This document shows, one piece after another, positions 10,098 to 21,530 of a stretch of DNA of 64,000 bases. The first letter of the stretch is position 1; every line of letters begins with the position of its first letter. The stretch is taken from assembly GCF_004359215.1 (NCBI RefSeq), contig NC_090616.1, forward strand, positions 1,628,788-1,692,787. The letters are read 5' to 3'. A program made the translations under genes and the position numbers. Under the pieces are notes generated by a model. That model was not told where the DNA came from and made no database searches. It saw only the letters and a list, made by a program, of their open reading frames with translations. Source of the stretch: Bremia lactucae. Taxonomy: Eukaryota > Oomycota > Peronosporomycetes > Peronosporales > Peronosporaceae.

Positions 10098-10478
10098 ATG
10101 GCCGATATTCGGTCGGCAGTAGTATTTCCTGAGAAACAACGGGTTCTCGGCAGCACATCGATGGAAGAAAGTGTCCTCGACGAGAAGACTCGGATTGAAC
10201 GTTTAACGTCCCAATCCTGGGAGTCATTGAAGACAAACTTTTTATATAAGGATACAGTCAAATCCATGGATGTCTTCCCTGAATTAGTACCGTGCGGGTT
10301 GCATAAGGATAAAGGCACTCGACACGAAATCGACCTAATCGCAAGTTCGAAATGCTGCATCAAGAAGCAATGGTCATTGCCTCGTAAACAACTATTGAAG
10401 ATCGACAATTTCTTTGCCGATCATGCCCCTAAGGAAGCATATATCCTTAAACTCTTACGAGATGCGTCAAAGGATTAA
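10098..10478 (+). pseudogene. element A reverse transcriptase, N-terminal part
   Basis: Open for 126 codons. Landmarks are KDTVKSMDVFPELVP, DKGTRHEIDLI and CIKKQWSLPRKQLLKID, the conserved start of gypsy RT (FP..LP..RG..H.I.L, then the WPLPREQ region). The palm motif and all later domains are missing, because the element ends at the junction with B. Confidence 0.75.
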
Positions 10479-10646
10479 GACCTCCGATCCTTTTTCGCGG
10501 GAATGTATTCCTCTGATGGGCCTTCTGTCGAGGATGATGGGTCTCGTCGTACTGTCGGACGAAACCCGGAACGTCCAACATCAGTTAGGAACGAAGTTTA
10601 TAGCTATCATGCGAGGGTGGATACCATCGCCAACGAACGAGATAAC

Positions 10647-11252
10647 TCACTCGAACCCCCTTACCTCACGGTGGTTCGAGAGGCATTCAACAAGAAAACG
10701 CCTTTCACCACTCGAATCCGTCAATGGATGTAGAGGGGAGGGGTTTCTGGTTCGCCGAACCCGAGTTAACATCGTTTCTGGTATCAGACTCTCCATTTTT
10801 CTTACGAAAGAATATTGATCACGTGCTATCCCGTCGTCGCGAGATAGCGATGACGGTTGATAATATTTCTCGTGACCAATTGAGAGATTGTGCGCAGGTT
10901 GCGATTGATCAACTTGCGAGCGAAAGGACACAAGAGTCTCTTCAGAATGAGCTGGTGACAGCTCGTCAGAGGATCCCTTCCTTGGAGGAAAGAGTATATT
11001 GTCTGGCTCATAAAAATGCGACTCTGTTCCGAAATCATAAGGCCCTGGCAGTTGCCCTAGACCAATCCAGTGAAATTTGGAATGGGAAGAAGCCTTGTTT
11101 TGATGGAACGGGCGGAGACGCCCAATATAAAACGTTAGATGCGTACGTATTCTACGAGGCAGCTCGATCGTGTACGCATTGCCTTGGCGATCTAGTACAC
11201 GAAACAGGGCGATATACCTGGGCATTGATCTATTACTGCCTACATTTGTCAC
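10647..11252 (-). pseudogene. element B integrase C-terminal domain, linker and chromodomain start
   Basis: A 201-codon open frame on the element's sense strand: RYIALFRVLDRQGNAYTIEL, then TFYIGRLRPF (end of the gypsy integrase C-terminal domain), a linker of about 130 residues, then ERRFLVECLSNHREVRG, the first strand of a chromodomain, which is cut off. The same DNA is also open on the + strand (10,724-11,284). Confidence 0.75.
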
Positions 11253-11284
11253 TACATGTTTGGCAGGTTATCCGTAGACAGTAG
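10724..11284 (+). CDS. antisense extra ORF of gypsy elements, copy B (C-terminal half)
   Basis: A 186-codon open frame antisense to integrase and linker of element B. Its coiled-coil-like part (residues about 40-130) resembles the C-terminal part of the antisense ORF of element D. Shared order: a Leu/Glu-rich helix (LQNELVTAR here, LRDELSSAL in D), then NHKALAVAL versus DHKNILAIL, then KP..D.TGGDAQYK versus KP..DATGGADQRK. The N-terminal half seen in D and F is missing. No known domain is recognised. It could partly mirror constraint on the integrase strand, so confidence is moderate. Confidence 0.4.
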   Translation: MDVEGRGFWFAEPELTSFLVSDSPFFLRKNIDHVLSRRREIAMTVDNISRDQLRDCAQVAIDQLASERTQESLQNELVTARQRIPSLEERVYCLAHKNATLFRNHKALAVALDQSSEIWNGKKPCFDGTGGDAQYKTLDAYVFYEAARSCTHCLGDLVHETGRYTWALIYYCLHLSLHVWQVIRRQ

Positions 11285-11939
11285 GACTAAGTCATTAACA
11301 TTTAATAAAAGCATGTTTGCTCTTCCATTTTTGTCAGAGTTTTATTTATTTGGTCCACCGCATCAGCGATAGAATATTGTACGAAACAGACCACTGCTTC
11401 TCTAGCCAGCAGAAAAATCACCTATTGACTCGTTTTATATTTGTTTTCAATGCGCCCGGTTTGCACTGCGGAGATGTCAATCTCCTTATTAGGGAAAGCA
11501 TTATTGTTGCTCTCACTAATATTATTGTTTTCAAAGTCAGCAATAGCCTTATCACTATTACTGAGTTTGTCTTCTTTAATGTTAATTGAATTACCCTTGA
11601 ATAAGAGTCACTCTCAAACAAGGTAGATATACGTGGACGGCATTAGCCATTCACGAAAAAGGGTGTATGTTTTGTAGAAGCATGCACTTTATTGTTGATG
11701 GCAAATTCTACCATCGGCAAGAACTCGCTTCAACTCGTAAAAGAGTGGACGCATCTGCGAAGCATTTTTTCGAGGATATTGCTTGCACGCTCCGGCTGAC
11801 CATCTGTTTCAGGATCAGATGTTGACATTTACACTTTGATTTAAGTGACTTGTAAACAGTTTGCTATGATTCTGCCGTGAACCTAGGGTCTCGATCTGGG
11901 ACCACTTCACTGGGTAACCCATGGAGTCAAAATATTGCG

Positions 11940-12368
11940 TCAACGAAGACACGAGCACAGCCTTTGGCTATGATCGACTCCAGTACTGCAGCAAGATGAA
12001 CCATTTTTACTATAACTATCAACAAAGACAAGAATACCATTTTTCTTATGTTCGTCTTCGAAAAATCCGAAGACGAAGTCCATGAGTACAGACTGCCTCA
12101 CTCTGCCGGAAAAGGCAGAGTTTAAAACTGATACTGGCTGAAGCAATGCGCTCACCCGCGTTGACAAACTTTGCAAGCACGTATTAAATTGCAGACGAAC
12201 GCATACTGGCGTGGCCAGTAGAAGTCGCGACTTATAGTGCGATAAGTCTTTCACGTCCACGATGACCACTATTGGTGCATCGCGGCACTCATACATGATA
12301 CGAAACCACAAATCATCGTGGGTGGGGATGACGACACGAGGTGATTCGCCAGCAATGGCCGTGTACAT
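11940..12368 (-). pseudogene. element B integrase core
   Basis: The frame runs from AIAGESPRVVIPTHDDLW and RIMYECRDAP (start of the HHCC zinc region) to MDFVFGFFEDEHKKNGILVFVDSYSKN, the DDE core around the first catalytic Asp and the ILVFVDRFSKM strand. The second cysteine pair and later catalytic residues are damaged by frameshifts. Confidence 0.75.
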
Positions 12369-12592
12369 TGCTAGCTACACACCTCATGTCGTCATTAATC
12401 CATTGCGTGTTGTGTATCGATCTGTTGAGGATCGATACAATTTCGACAAGCCTTTCAAGGATCGTGAGATGGATTTTTAGGTAATTCATTACCTTTAAAG
12501 AGCCTCATCTTCTTAATAAGCTCTTCTGACATCGTCAAGTAATGCTGGCAACGAAACACTTATTGTTGCAACAGTGGCGTTATACTCACTGT

Positions 12593-13027
12593 TCATTTGC
12601 GCAGCCGGCTCAAAATCGGGTGGCGCGAAAGGGCATCAGCGGCGACGGGAAGTCGTCCTGGTTTATGCTTCACGGAGTAGTAATTCTCCGCGAAGAAAGG
12701 CAACCATCGCGCCATTCTTTTCGAGAGTTGTGGAGTGTTTATAGTCGTGCGTAAATATGCGTGGTCTGTACATACAATAAACTGTGTATCTCTCACGTGA
12801 TAGACCCTGAACCTAGCCAGTGCGTGCTCCATGGCAAGGAGTTCCTTATCATGCACTGGATAGTTGCATTGAGCTGGTTGAAGCCGACGCGACTGATGGC
12901 AGACGATGCGCTCTGCGCCGTCTTTGTCATATTGCATTAACGCACAGCCGATTGCAAAATCGCTGGCATCACAGACCACATGAAATGGTCTGTCTTGATC
13001 CGCAATCGCCAGGATTGGTGATTGCAT
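12593..13027 (-). pseudogene. element B RNase H domain
   Basis: The best preserved domain of B, 144 codons open. Motifs in order: FHVVCDASDFAIGCALMQ (first catalytic Asp), YPVHDKELLAMEHALARFRVY (catalytic Glu), FIVCTDHAYLRT (second Asp), and KPGRLPVAADALSRHP, the typical end of the gypsy RNase H. Confidence 0.85.
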
Positions 13028-13560
13028 TAAAGGAACGCTGACAATAAGCGTTCCATGACCACTTTACATTCTTAGTCAACAAAGACGAGAGATGTTGTCA
13101 TTCCGGCATTATTACGGGAGTACTTGTGTTAGAACACCGCTAAGCCGAGGAACTTTTGAAGTCCCTTTACATGGACTAGCTCAGGCCAGTCGGTGATCGC
13201 CTTGATCTTTTTATAACCGGTCGTACACCGTGTTTACACACGATGCACCCAAGAAGTGGTATTTCGCTTGCAGCCAATGTACAAATCTTGAGGTTTGCAA
13301 GCAACTTGTGCTTACGCATAAGTGTAAGCACTTTTCGGACGTGGGTTTAATGTAGCTTAACATCCGACCTTCTGTTCATGGCTCTGCTATGAATGAGACA
13401 TATCAAAAATACTCGACGCGAAATTCCGCACCGATCCCAACAGATTGGTTGCACATCTGTTAGATGTCGCAGGGGCATTACTAAGCCCTGTGGCATGACT
13501 ATCCACTTCCATATCATACCGTTTGAAGCGCATACTTCAGTGAACGGGATCAAACACGTT
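13028..13560 (-). pseudogene. element B reverse transcriptase remnant
   Basis: Partial RT. The frame 13,347-13,553 contains IWKWIVMPQGL (the MPQGL motif), after which frameshifts break the palm. The YxDD motif survives only as broken pieces. Confidence 0.7.
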
Positions 13561-13599
13561 CGCGCTGCCCCCTATAGACGGGTGTTTTAAATTTTCTTA

Positions 13600-15480
13600 G
13601 ATGTTGCTTTCCAAGCAAGGATCCCTATTTTGTATCATTTAAACTTTTCGAGTCGTCGAACTTTGACGCTTGCTGTGCTTGTGCACAGCCGTCAATAACT
13701 ATGTCCACGTCACAATGATGGACCTTCGTCGCTGCCTGTGCTTGTGCACCGCCGTCGGGATCTAACTCCACATATTCATACTGAGGTCTTGTGCAGTCGT
13801 GCCAACGACCTAACCACCAGTAAGGCCATCGCACTCACTCGTAGGACATCTACACGCTGGTAGATGCTCCAAGACGTTCGTCAGATGACCCTCTGATGAA
13901 CGTAAGATAGGCATCGTCACGGCTTGATGCTGCAAATTTGTGCATGACTCGTACTTTCTGAGCCATGGTAATCCAAGGATGACATCCGATTTGTCATCTA
14001 AATTAAGTAAGATGAAATTATTGTGTAGTTATCACTCTTAAACGTGTATTGGATACTAACTACACGTTTCTTTTCTGCTACAGATGCGCCTGTTGCTAGG
14101 CCCACTGTCATACTCGACATAGGACATCGCGCTCAATAACTTTAGCTCTGCAATCTTCTAGCGAATGGCGCCTAATAGCGACTAGGGACTTTAGTCGCAC
14201 TTAATTTGACACTTTTATTTTCATGGTGATAAGGTTAACCTCATTACCCGGGAAATGTACACGCAAAAGTTTTGTTTGTGGGGAGCAACTTTCGTCAAAA
14301 GGCTAGCAAATTCATTTGACGTTGCTGGATCAGTAGGGCGCTGCACACCTACTGACCCCGACCGTTTTTTAACGACCAGCCTTGCAGGTTCCTATTTCCC
14401 AACAGCGTCGGATCCGCGTCCTCCGCTGCTCCTTGCGAGAGGTCGATCGTGTCGCTCAGTGTTTCTAGGAACTGGGCGTGGATAACTACACTCAAAGGCG
14501 AAGTGGCGCGTCTATTGACAACGATTGCATTTTTGCAATCGTTTGTGACTGAAAGGAGCGAGGTTTCTCGCCTCCACTTACGAGAGGTCCATAGATTCCG
14601 GACTTCGTTTTCTTGTCATATCGAAGACGATAAGCTTCAGAGTGGACGAAAACCTGTTTAAGACTTGAGCCCTCCTGTTTTGCTATTAAGATCGCTTAGT
14701 TGACCGATTCTAGGTCAAGCCGGAACAGATGAGCCTTCACAGAACCGCCTGCAAGCGCTTTCATAAACATTATAACTGCGTTTGTTCAGCAATTGGATGA
14801 CTAACGATACAACTGGTCAGGTATCGAGTATGCTGGGCATTAGCGTGAAGATCACGCTTGCCCTTCTTCACATTTTGGAGGTCGGCTCGAATTCTGAATT
14901 CTGCACAGGGCGGCTTCAATGTTTGTTCGGGCCGGGCTTTAAAGACCTCATTCGACTTATACCAAATGATCCATGAAGCTTGAGTCTCAAGGCACAAGAT
15001 TTGGAATGTCCGGCTAAGTTGGACATGCCAAATTACGCTTTCGTCGCATCATCACTGATACGGCGAGCTTCTATGGCGTCGTCTAATTCGACGAACCACC
15101 TTGAAAAGGAGTCGCTTTCAAATTCCTTAAGCTTAGAGATTTTGATCTTTAAGCTTTCGGGTCGACGCGGAAGCGTCGGCACATTAGCAGCATTTAAATG
15201 CTGCTATATTAACAGTCCCAACAATTGAGCACCCTGTTCTCTCAACACCTCCGCGTGTTGAGAGCCTTGCTGATGAAGCAAGGCTACGTTCACTCACGCC
15301 GCGTCGAGTTCGTGTTGAATGAACTCGGCTATGGCCGCCTGTGAACAGAGTGAACAGCATGATGCCAATGAATAGCCCGCTTACGACCGATCTCATCCGT
15401 TCATTCGCTCTCCATTCAAGGTCACTCGTATGAGTAAACCTTTCACGCGTTGCGTGATAGGCTACTTGAGGGGCTCGAAA
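13600..15480 (-). pseudogene. element B gag, protease and linker remnant
   Basis: Recognisable pieces on the - strand: the post-protease linker with two DGAQAQ-type repeats (13,625-13,834), decayed protease (about 13,950-14,250), a region after the zinc knuckle (14,255-14,500), gag with FKARPEQTLKPPCAEFRIRADLQ (14,770-14,997) and the gag N-terminus (15,184-15,396). All are broken by stops. Confidence 0.7.
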
Positions 15481-15531
15481 GCTTCATCGCTAAAATGAAC
15501 ATGCTAGACGTAACGTGCGTGGGCTACCATG

Positions 15532-16015
15532 TGTAATGGGACACCCTTTGCTAGTACTGATAACAGTATAAGTCAACCTACGCTGTTTAAAGTGAAGGTA
15601 GGGCACCTCGACTACTTCACGTACACGACGTGCAGAAGAAGCTACGAAGTCCTAGCTACCAAAGGCTAATAATAAGCTTTAGAACAGGGAAAAAGTAAAA
15701 CGGTATTTATATATTAAGTCCCTACGTAACGATCGTCTATTATTATATTAATAACAAACTATGTATGGCGCCTGGCGCACCGCACAATCGTGTCTCATGA
15801 CGATTGGCGGGGTTGTTTTAAACTTAAAACAACCAATCAAAACATATATGTCTTATTGCGTCAATATTATCAAATTGGTTAAATTGGAACTATCAAGTCA
15901 AACTAATAATAAAGATAATATCTTGTAATTCTTCATTTATTCTCGCGCATAAAAAATAATATTTATTATACCTCCCATGAGAAATTATATTGATGTTACG
16001 GAATACCCCGTTTCA
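15532..16015 (-). repeat. 5' LTR of element B
   Basis: About 484 bp. On the + strand it begins TGTAATGGG at 15,532 and ends CCCCGTTTCA at 16,015, so in element orientation it has TG...CA ends. The decayed primer-binding site (ATGGTAGCC) lies just to its left. Confidence 0.8.
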
Positions 16016-17256
16016 CGGTTGACATTACTAATTATCACCTAGGATAAAACCTCAGACTTATGGTCCAATACGCTGCCAAATCTTACCATCCAAACAAAGT
16101 TAGACTTCTTTCGCGTTTTAATCTTAAGCGAGGGCCCGCGTTCTGGAGCTCATTAAAATTGTCTACGATTTCTTCCGCGTAAGTGACCCTTGGCTCGATA
16201 TCGCCACTAATATAATATTTAGTTCTTATTAAATGTTCTTTTTACGCGTTAAGCTTTGTCTCGCAGAGAAGATTCAAACGATGTTTATCAAACGCCCCGC
16301 GGTCCCTCGCCCGAATATTCGAATGTCGTATCACAGGAATTTACAGCCTCTGCGACTTTGCAAGCCAATTTTTATAACTCAAACGAAAGGTCAGTGGAAA
16401 CGAGAATGATTACATACGTCCAATCGTTGTTTAATCACGTGTCATTGTTGGCTAGAATGTCTTGTACGACCAGTACTTGATCGTGTACGATGCTGAAGAG
16501 GGCTTCTGCATGTAGATGCAGCTTTGCAAGGAAGGAAGATGGCACGAAATGGACAAATTCCATGTACGATTTATATTGATTTTTAAAATAAGTCATCAAC
16601 CGCTGGTTGTGAGAGCATCACGACATGCTGTATTCTGTGAGAATTCAGTGCTGTCCTGAGCCGCCACATAGAGCTTAAATTGAGAAGTACTGTTCGATCA
16701 AGAGCCTATTCCATAATCTAGCCGTCGTAGATCTGCATAACTGTTGCACATATCGTAATGGTTGCACAGCATTGTCTGCGTACAGTTTTCATGTTTCCAT
16801 TTGTCAACAAATCGTTGCACAAGGTGACAAACCTACGCAATTCTAGTTACATTATACTTCGCTTCAGTCGGCTAGCTTTATCGAGGATTTATTTTGTTAT
16901 CATCAGATTAAAATAATCTTAAAGGTTATTGATAACAGGTTCGGTTACGGCACGTCTCGATCCAGCGAGAATATTTTTTGCAGTTTTGACAGTTTTTACA
17001 TGTGCAGATTGTAGGTTGCGTTGGCAACACTTTAAAGCCTAGGACATGAAAGGGCGCTTGACATGCAACAGTTCCTAATTGTTGCTCAATTGAAACTGGC
17101 TTTTTAATACATGGACAGATATCAAAAGACGACGTTGGTCGCACAAAAATTTGGTCGTTTTCTTTGTTTCAGCATCAATAAGACCGTTGCATGAGTGATG
17201 GAGGTAGTTGTAACTCAATCAATGCCAATCACGCTAGAGAAGCTACGACGACGGAT
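16016..17256. other. intergenic, mostly without recognisable genes
   Basis: Lies between the LTR of B and the small gene at 17,257. It holds the possible gene remnant at 16,256-16,650. A Cys-rich open frame on the - strand (16,926-17,144) starts with GTG and matches nothing I recognise. Confidence 0.4.
16256..16650 (+). pseudogene. possible unrecognised gene remnant
   Basis: A 74-codon frame (YQTPRGPSPEYSN ... SVETRMITYVQSLFNH) passes, through a frameshift near 16,460, into a frame that reads LIVYDAEEGFCM-stop-MQLCKEGRWHEMDKFHV and SRHAVFCEN. The composition is protein-like and unlike the nearby gypsy DNA, but I do not recognise the family. At least one stop and one frameshift would be needed, so it is called broken. 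Confidence 0.3.
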
Positions 17257-17660
17257 TTAGTTTAATTTTTTGTCGACCCATTGCGCGCAATTATGACGTA
17301 TCTTGTCGTTCCCAAACTTCGATAAAGTCTGCGCTTGTTCCTTCCGTTCTTTGGCGATCACAATACGTCTATCAAACATCAAATGGATAAATCGGTTCTT
17401 GCCCATTTTCGCTGGTCTTCGCACTAAATCGTGCGCCTCTTTCGGTCCAATTTTTTCCATTTGTGCCCATTTGTTTCGTCGAATTATCGTCAAGCTGATG
17501 TCTACGTAATCTGCTCTAATTTATTGTTTGTTTGTTTCGGAATGGCCTTCCTATCGTCTGCAGAGGCGGTATCAAAATACAGAATCTTTTCTTGAACGGA
17601 AAGCAAATTCGCGTTGCTATAGCCTCGCGTGAAAACTAATGCCTTTGCAGGATTTCGCAT
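17257..17660 (-). CDS. small unrecognised protein, two exons (predicted)
   Basis: Read on the - strand: exon 1 17,660-17,581 (ATG, MRNPAKALVFTRGY...), a 65-nt intron (GTATTT...TTAG), exon 2 17,515-17,257 (stop TAA). The join keeps frame and gives 112 residues, rich in Lys, Arg and Glu in the second half (EKIGPKEAHDLVRRPAKMGK, IVIAKERKEQAQTLSK). I do not recognise a family. Exon 1 overlaps one arm of an imperfect inverted repeat (about 17,600-17,635 with 17,660-17,692), so the first exon is less certain. Divergent from the PDZ gene, with 281 bp between ATGs. Confidence 0.4.
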
Positions 17661-17879
17661 CCACGCGAAGTTTGTAGCAACGCAAATTTGCTAGAAAAAA
17701 AGCTCTTTTTGTCCTTTTGAGGTTGCTTCAGAATTAAATTTAAGCTAATATGGCTGCTTTCGTATAATGGCAGCTCGACTTCATGGCTGCTAGGTTTTTA
17801 TTATTAAAAAAATTACGTTTTCATCCAAGTATGGGATTCAACACCAGTTTTTTTTTTAATTTTCAGTCGAATATCGCCC

Positions 17880-17887
17880 TTCATTCG
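17880..17887 (+). promoter_or_regulatory. oomycete initiator-like TTCATTCG
   Basis: The context CCCTTCATTCGGTACC matches the oomycete Inr apart from one base (TCATTCG for TCATTCC), 55 bp upstream of the ATG at 17,942. Confidence 0.5.
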
Positions 17888-17941
17888 GTACCAATCGGTT
17901 TAACGTATAGGTCTAAGCAATTGCCAGTGTTTCGGTAAACA

Positions 17942-18610
17942 ATGGAGAAGCATGGGTCATCAACATGCGCCAGTTTTCTCTCGAACGATGGCAGCGATGA
18001 CTTAGTCGTGCGCTTTAAATGGGAAGGTGAGGCCATTGGCCTCGAGCTTATGCGAGAAACCTCCCCCGCCACCGTGCATACGGTTCACTGGGGCGCGAAC
18101 CCGCTTGGCGTGACATTAGGCGTCGAGGAAACGTCACGACGTGTCATCGTGACGCGCTCGACGCGCTCCGATGTAAGCGTCGGTGATGTGCTCATTACAG
18201 CACGTGGGGAATCAATTACAGAAGAGAATTTCGTGACGCGCATGGCGGAATTGAAGCTCGAGCATGAATATAGTCCAGGCATCCCGTTTGTGTTTGCACC
18301 GCCTCCGACGCCTGTGCACGTGAAAAAGTGCGAAGGCGCACTCAAAGAAGCAGGTGTTAACTCAACTTTTGAGTTGCGATTTGTTGACGGGCGCGTGGTG
18401 CGATACCTTGAAATGAAGGAGCTTCATGTTCTCATACGGAACTCGCACAAACCGTGCACCATGGCTTTTGTGCAGTGCCACGAAAAGCAATTTTATGGTA
18501 TCTTACAGAAACAGGAACAGCACCGACGCAAGCTGCATCATGCGAATCAAGCGGCAGCAACTAGTGCAGGTTTGGCATTAGCCGCGGCCGTGGTCGTGAA
18601 TTTGACATGA
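17942..18610 (+). CDS. PDZ-like domain protein
   Basis: A single-exon 222-residue protein. Residues about 44-120 look like a PDZ domain: the ligand-loop segment ANPLGVTLGVEE, then a strand (RRVIVTRS), SVGDVLITARGESI (the VGD.I....G pattern) and a following helix. A shorter similar half-module precedes it (WEGEAIGLELMRE). A third segment, about 130-185, also has a GxxVRYLEMKELHVLI pattern. The C-terminus is basic (QKQEQHRRKLHHANQ), then hydrophobic (AGLALAAAVVVNLT), possibly a tail anchor. PDZ domains bind C-terminal peptides; the partner is unknown. No signal peptide. An initiator-like motif lies 55 bp upstream. Confidence 0.7.
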   Translation: MEKHGSSTCASFLSNDGSDDLVVRFKWEGEAIGLELMRETSPATVHTVHWGANPLGVTLGVEETSRRVIVTRSTRSDVSVGDVLITARGESITEENFVTRMAELKLEHEYSPGIPFVFAPPPTPVHVKKCEGALKEAGVNSTFELRFVDGRVVRYLEMKELHVLIRNSHKPCTMAFVQCHEKQFYGILQKQEQHRRKLHHANQAAATSAGLALAAAVVVNLT

Positions 18611-19473
18611 AGACACGCAAAGCACAGTTTATCGAATTACCGGTAGTTGGGTTACGAAGGGGTTAGAAAGGGTATACATATTTTACGTTGAACAATGCCA
18701 AGTTTTTAAGTTGACAACAGAATTCATTCGGAGGCGTTGTCTGCAAAACACTAGCAATAGTTACGAGGCACACAATGCTTAGCCAATTTGAGGGCAACAA
18801 GTATTGTTTAGTGGATACTACGTCAAGGTAAACCGTTGGCTATCTTTTAATGACCACCTGTGATAAATATGGTAACTAGCAATTGATTGTTTCGACAATT
18901 TCGTTACATGGTTTTAAATGGCAGATTGAAAGGTTGGACTCGATATAGAAATTACCTTAACAAGAGCTTAATTATTAACAAATTAGATGTAGTCGCGACA
19001 TATTCAGTTCAGCCGATATCATAAGGACGCGTCACGCACTTCTTTAACTTTCAAAAATAATCTTTTGTCGTAGGGGTGCATTACATTAAAAGTATTTCCT
19101 GTAAGATGAATAAACAATATTGTTTCCTAGAAGAGGAAGATAATTGCTACCTCAAAGAAATTTTTTTTGTCTTCATCTCCGTTATTTGTAATAATGTATT
19201 CAAAATAACGAATTTTTAAAGATCGTCATTATCAAAATTTAAGACAAATTTCCTTTGTGTAGAAGCAGTACATTTAACAAGCAGCGAGAGAGAGAAAAGG
19301 CATCTTATCACCCGACAATTATGTAAAACTGAAATTCTAATTAGTAGACACGATTCGCGCAACTGGCTATCGCAAAGTTCGGCGACACAAATTCGTCGCA
19401 GATTCCTTTAAGAAGAATATTTTACTGATTTATCGATTGGTAGGCTGCTCGACCTAGTATTCAAGAGCAGACG
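18611..19473. other. AT-rich intergenic region
   Basis: No open frame with recognisable content. It holds the 3' flank of the PDZ gene and ends at the LTR of element F. Confidence 0.5.
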
Positions 19474-19983
19474 TGTAACGGACCCTTTGCTATTACTATT
19501 AACAGTTCAAGACACCTATACTGATAACATGAAAGGTGGGGTGGCTCGGTTACTTCACGTACACGACGTACAGAGGAAGATTACAGGAAGCTAAGTATTC
19601 TAAGCTACTAAAAATTAGTTCTTAGCTTTCAAAATAGAAAAAAGTAAAACTATATTGACATATTTAGCTCCTACGCAACGATCTTTTATCTACTACTGAC
19701 TTAAATATATTAATAACAAACTATGTATGGCGCCTCCTTGCGCACCGCTTGGTCGTGTTTGTGACGATTGGCGGAGTTGATTTAAAATTAAATTAAACAA
19801 TCAATAAAACTAATGTCTTATTGCATCACGTATTACCAAACTTAAAAAAATACTGGAACTATCAAGTCAGATAATATATAAAGGTGGTTATTTGTACGTC
19901 TGTGCCTTTTTCTTTCATAGAACATAATATTAATTATTACTCTTTTGAGAAATAATACTTATGTAACGGGACGCCCCGTTACA
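19474..19983 (-). repeat. 3' LTR of gypsy element F
   Basis: About 510 bp, starting TGTAACGGA at 19,474 and ending CCCCGTTACA at 19,983 on the + strand. It aligns with the B LTR along its length (shared tatgtatggcgcc, gacgattggcgg and tcttattgc segments). In - orientation its outer end is TGTAACGGGGCG. The internal element lies to its right, so this is the 3' LTR of a - strand element. Confidence 0.8.
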
Positions 19984-20118
19984 TAACCCATCCTTAACCA
20001 TCAGTCACTATAGTATCTGATGTGGGATAACAGGAAAATACTATTATGTCTTTCCTGAGATTGCGTTATTGATTAAATTCCATTTTTATCGAGTTATTGA
20101 TATTATTCAGAAATTAGT

Positions 20119-21530
20119 ATGGCGACGAATAAGTCTGTGCGCATAGCCCGTGAGGCCGCAAAGCTGGCGGCTGCACGGACTGATGGTAATGTAAATGTTT
20201 CAGTAAACGCTAATGCGTCCACTGTGGGGAATACGTCACCTTCTACTCCCATTGGAGGAGGCTGGAAAATGTCATCTGTTGATTACATTGCAGGTGACGG
20301 TGACAAGTAACCTGCTACACAAGCTGTAGGTGACTGGTCCAAGTTACCGCCATCGCCCGACTCAGTGGCCTTTTTAAAGGCCGCCGGATCACCCGGCGCC
20401 GAGTCCATTAAGCCTTTATATTTTTACGAGACAACTAAAGAGATGATGACGAGGTTGTTCGACTCGTCGGACTAATAATGACTTCATGGGTGACGATCAC
20501 TCTCGTGGCGTTAGTATGCATCACCAGGAGCTATGTGACTGTGCAGGGAAGAATGCTGCTGGTGCTGCTGCTTTGCATCGCCACGAAAAGAGTGCTTTTT
20601 AGGACCGCTCCTAGAGCCATGTTGGCGTTATTGCTAACATGAGTCAACAGGAGAGACCCGCAAAACGTTGCGGCTCGATCCAGGGAAGAAGCCTTGGTTG
20701 CCCTCTAAGGGAAAGCTCGTTGGTTTGCTAAAACCAACAATATCATCATATTCCGCTGTCCGACTCGTCCATGAAAAAGGCGTCGATGATACTCTTTGTA
20801 AGCGGGCAAAGAATGTCAAACCTTTGCTCCAAGCTTGGACAGCATATGTCCAGAATGTGCAAAGCATAGACCGAGGGCCTGGCTTGGCAAACTGGAGATT
20901 TTCAGTGAGCGATTTGAGAAACGAAACATAGTCAGTGCACGCTACAAGCTGCATTGTTTGTCCAGAGAGGCAGCGATACCTTGCCAGTCTTTGAAAGGTC
21001 ATGTGTTTTTATTCGTGCTGCTATAAGAGCGAAGGTCATGCCCCGAGAGAAGCATACTCTCTTAAAAATCATCAATGAAGGACGCCCATCTCTTGTGAGA
21101 TGCGCGTAGGGATCGAAACCGCCAATCCTTTTACAAGCGCAAGTAGCATTCGTTCTCTTATTGACCCTCCGTCGAGGAGAATAAGTCTCGTCGTACTATA
21201 ACTCGCGGCGTCGGTCGATAATGCGTCTCGTGACCAGTTGAGAAATTGTGCGTAAGTTGCGACTGAACATTTGACGAACAAAAGGACAGATCGGTCCCTT
21301 CAAAACGATCTTGAAACAGCTCGTCAGAGGATCCTTTTTTGGTAGAAAAGTGTGAAACGTATGGCTCATGAGAATCAGATTATGTTCCGAGACCATAAGG
21401 CTCTGGCGGTTGCCCTAGATCGTTCCAGTGTAATTTGGAATCGGAAGAAGCCTTTTTTTATGTAACGGGCGGAGACGCCCAATATAAAACGTAGGAAATG
21501 CGTCAGCTCGATCGTGTACGCATTGCCTTG
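20119..21530 (+). pseudogene. antisense extra ORF of gypsy elements, copy F (broken)
   Basis: Starts at ATG 20,119, about 135 bp inside the 3' LTR, antisense to element F. The first 63 codons (MATNKSVRIAREAAKLAAAR...) are followed by stops. The conserved middle region reads GKKPWLP, then LLQAWTAYVQNVQ, and in another frame FSERFEKR...YKLHCLSREAAIPC. This pairs with KKPWLLP, LMQAWSAFIRNVK and FEKR...YKLHRLSREAGLPC in copy D. The C-terminal part near 21,240-21,500 matches copy B (HKALAVALD, VTGGDAQYKT) with stops. Most differences between F and D in the middle region are synonymous or conservative in this + frame, which argues that the antisense frame was once the selected one. Confidence 0.55.

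Larger units (their letters stand above)
8350..10480 (+). mobile_element. Ty3/gypsy element A, internally deleted
   Basis: Order: LTR, gag start (8728, MNMLDEGGG... then RMSSVTGGPAVGA), a deletion that fuses this to the region just after the zinc knuckle (DPGLLRNRNGE), protease, post-protease linker, and the N-terminal part of reverse transcriptase. It stops near 10,480, where element B begins in the opposite orientation. Several stops and frameshifts; not functional. Confidence 0.8.
10481..16015 (-). mobile_element. Ty3/gypsy element B (chromovirus), nearly full length, degenerate
   Basis: Read on the - strand from the right: 5' LTR 16,015-15,532, gag about 15,400-14,500, protease and linker about 14,230-13,600, RT about 13,560-13,030, RNase H 13,027-12,593, integrase about 12,370-11,000, chromodomain start near 10,650. 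The 3' end and 3' LTR are missing at the abutment with element A. Multiple frameshifts and stops. Confidence 0.85.
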
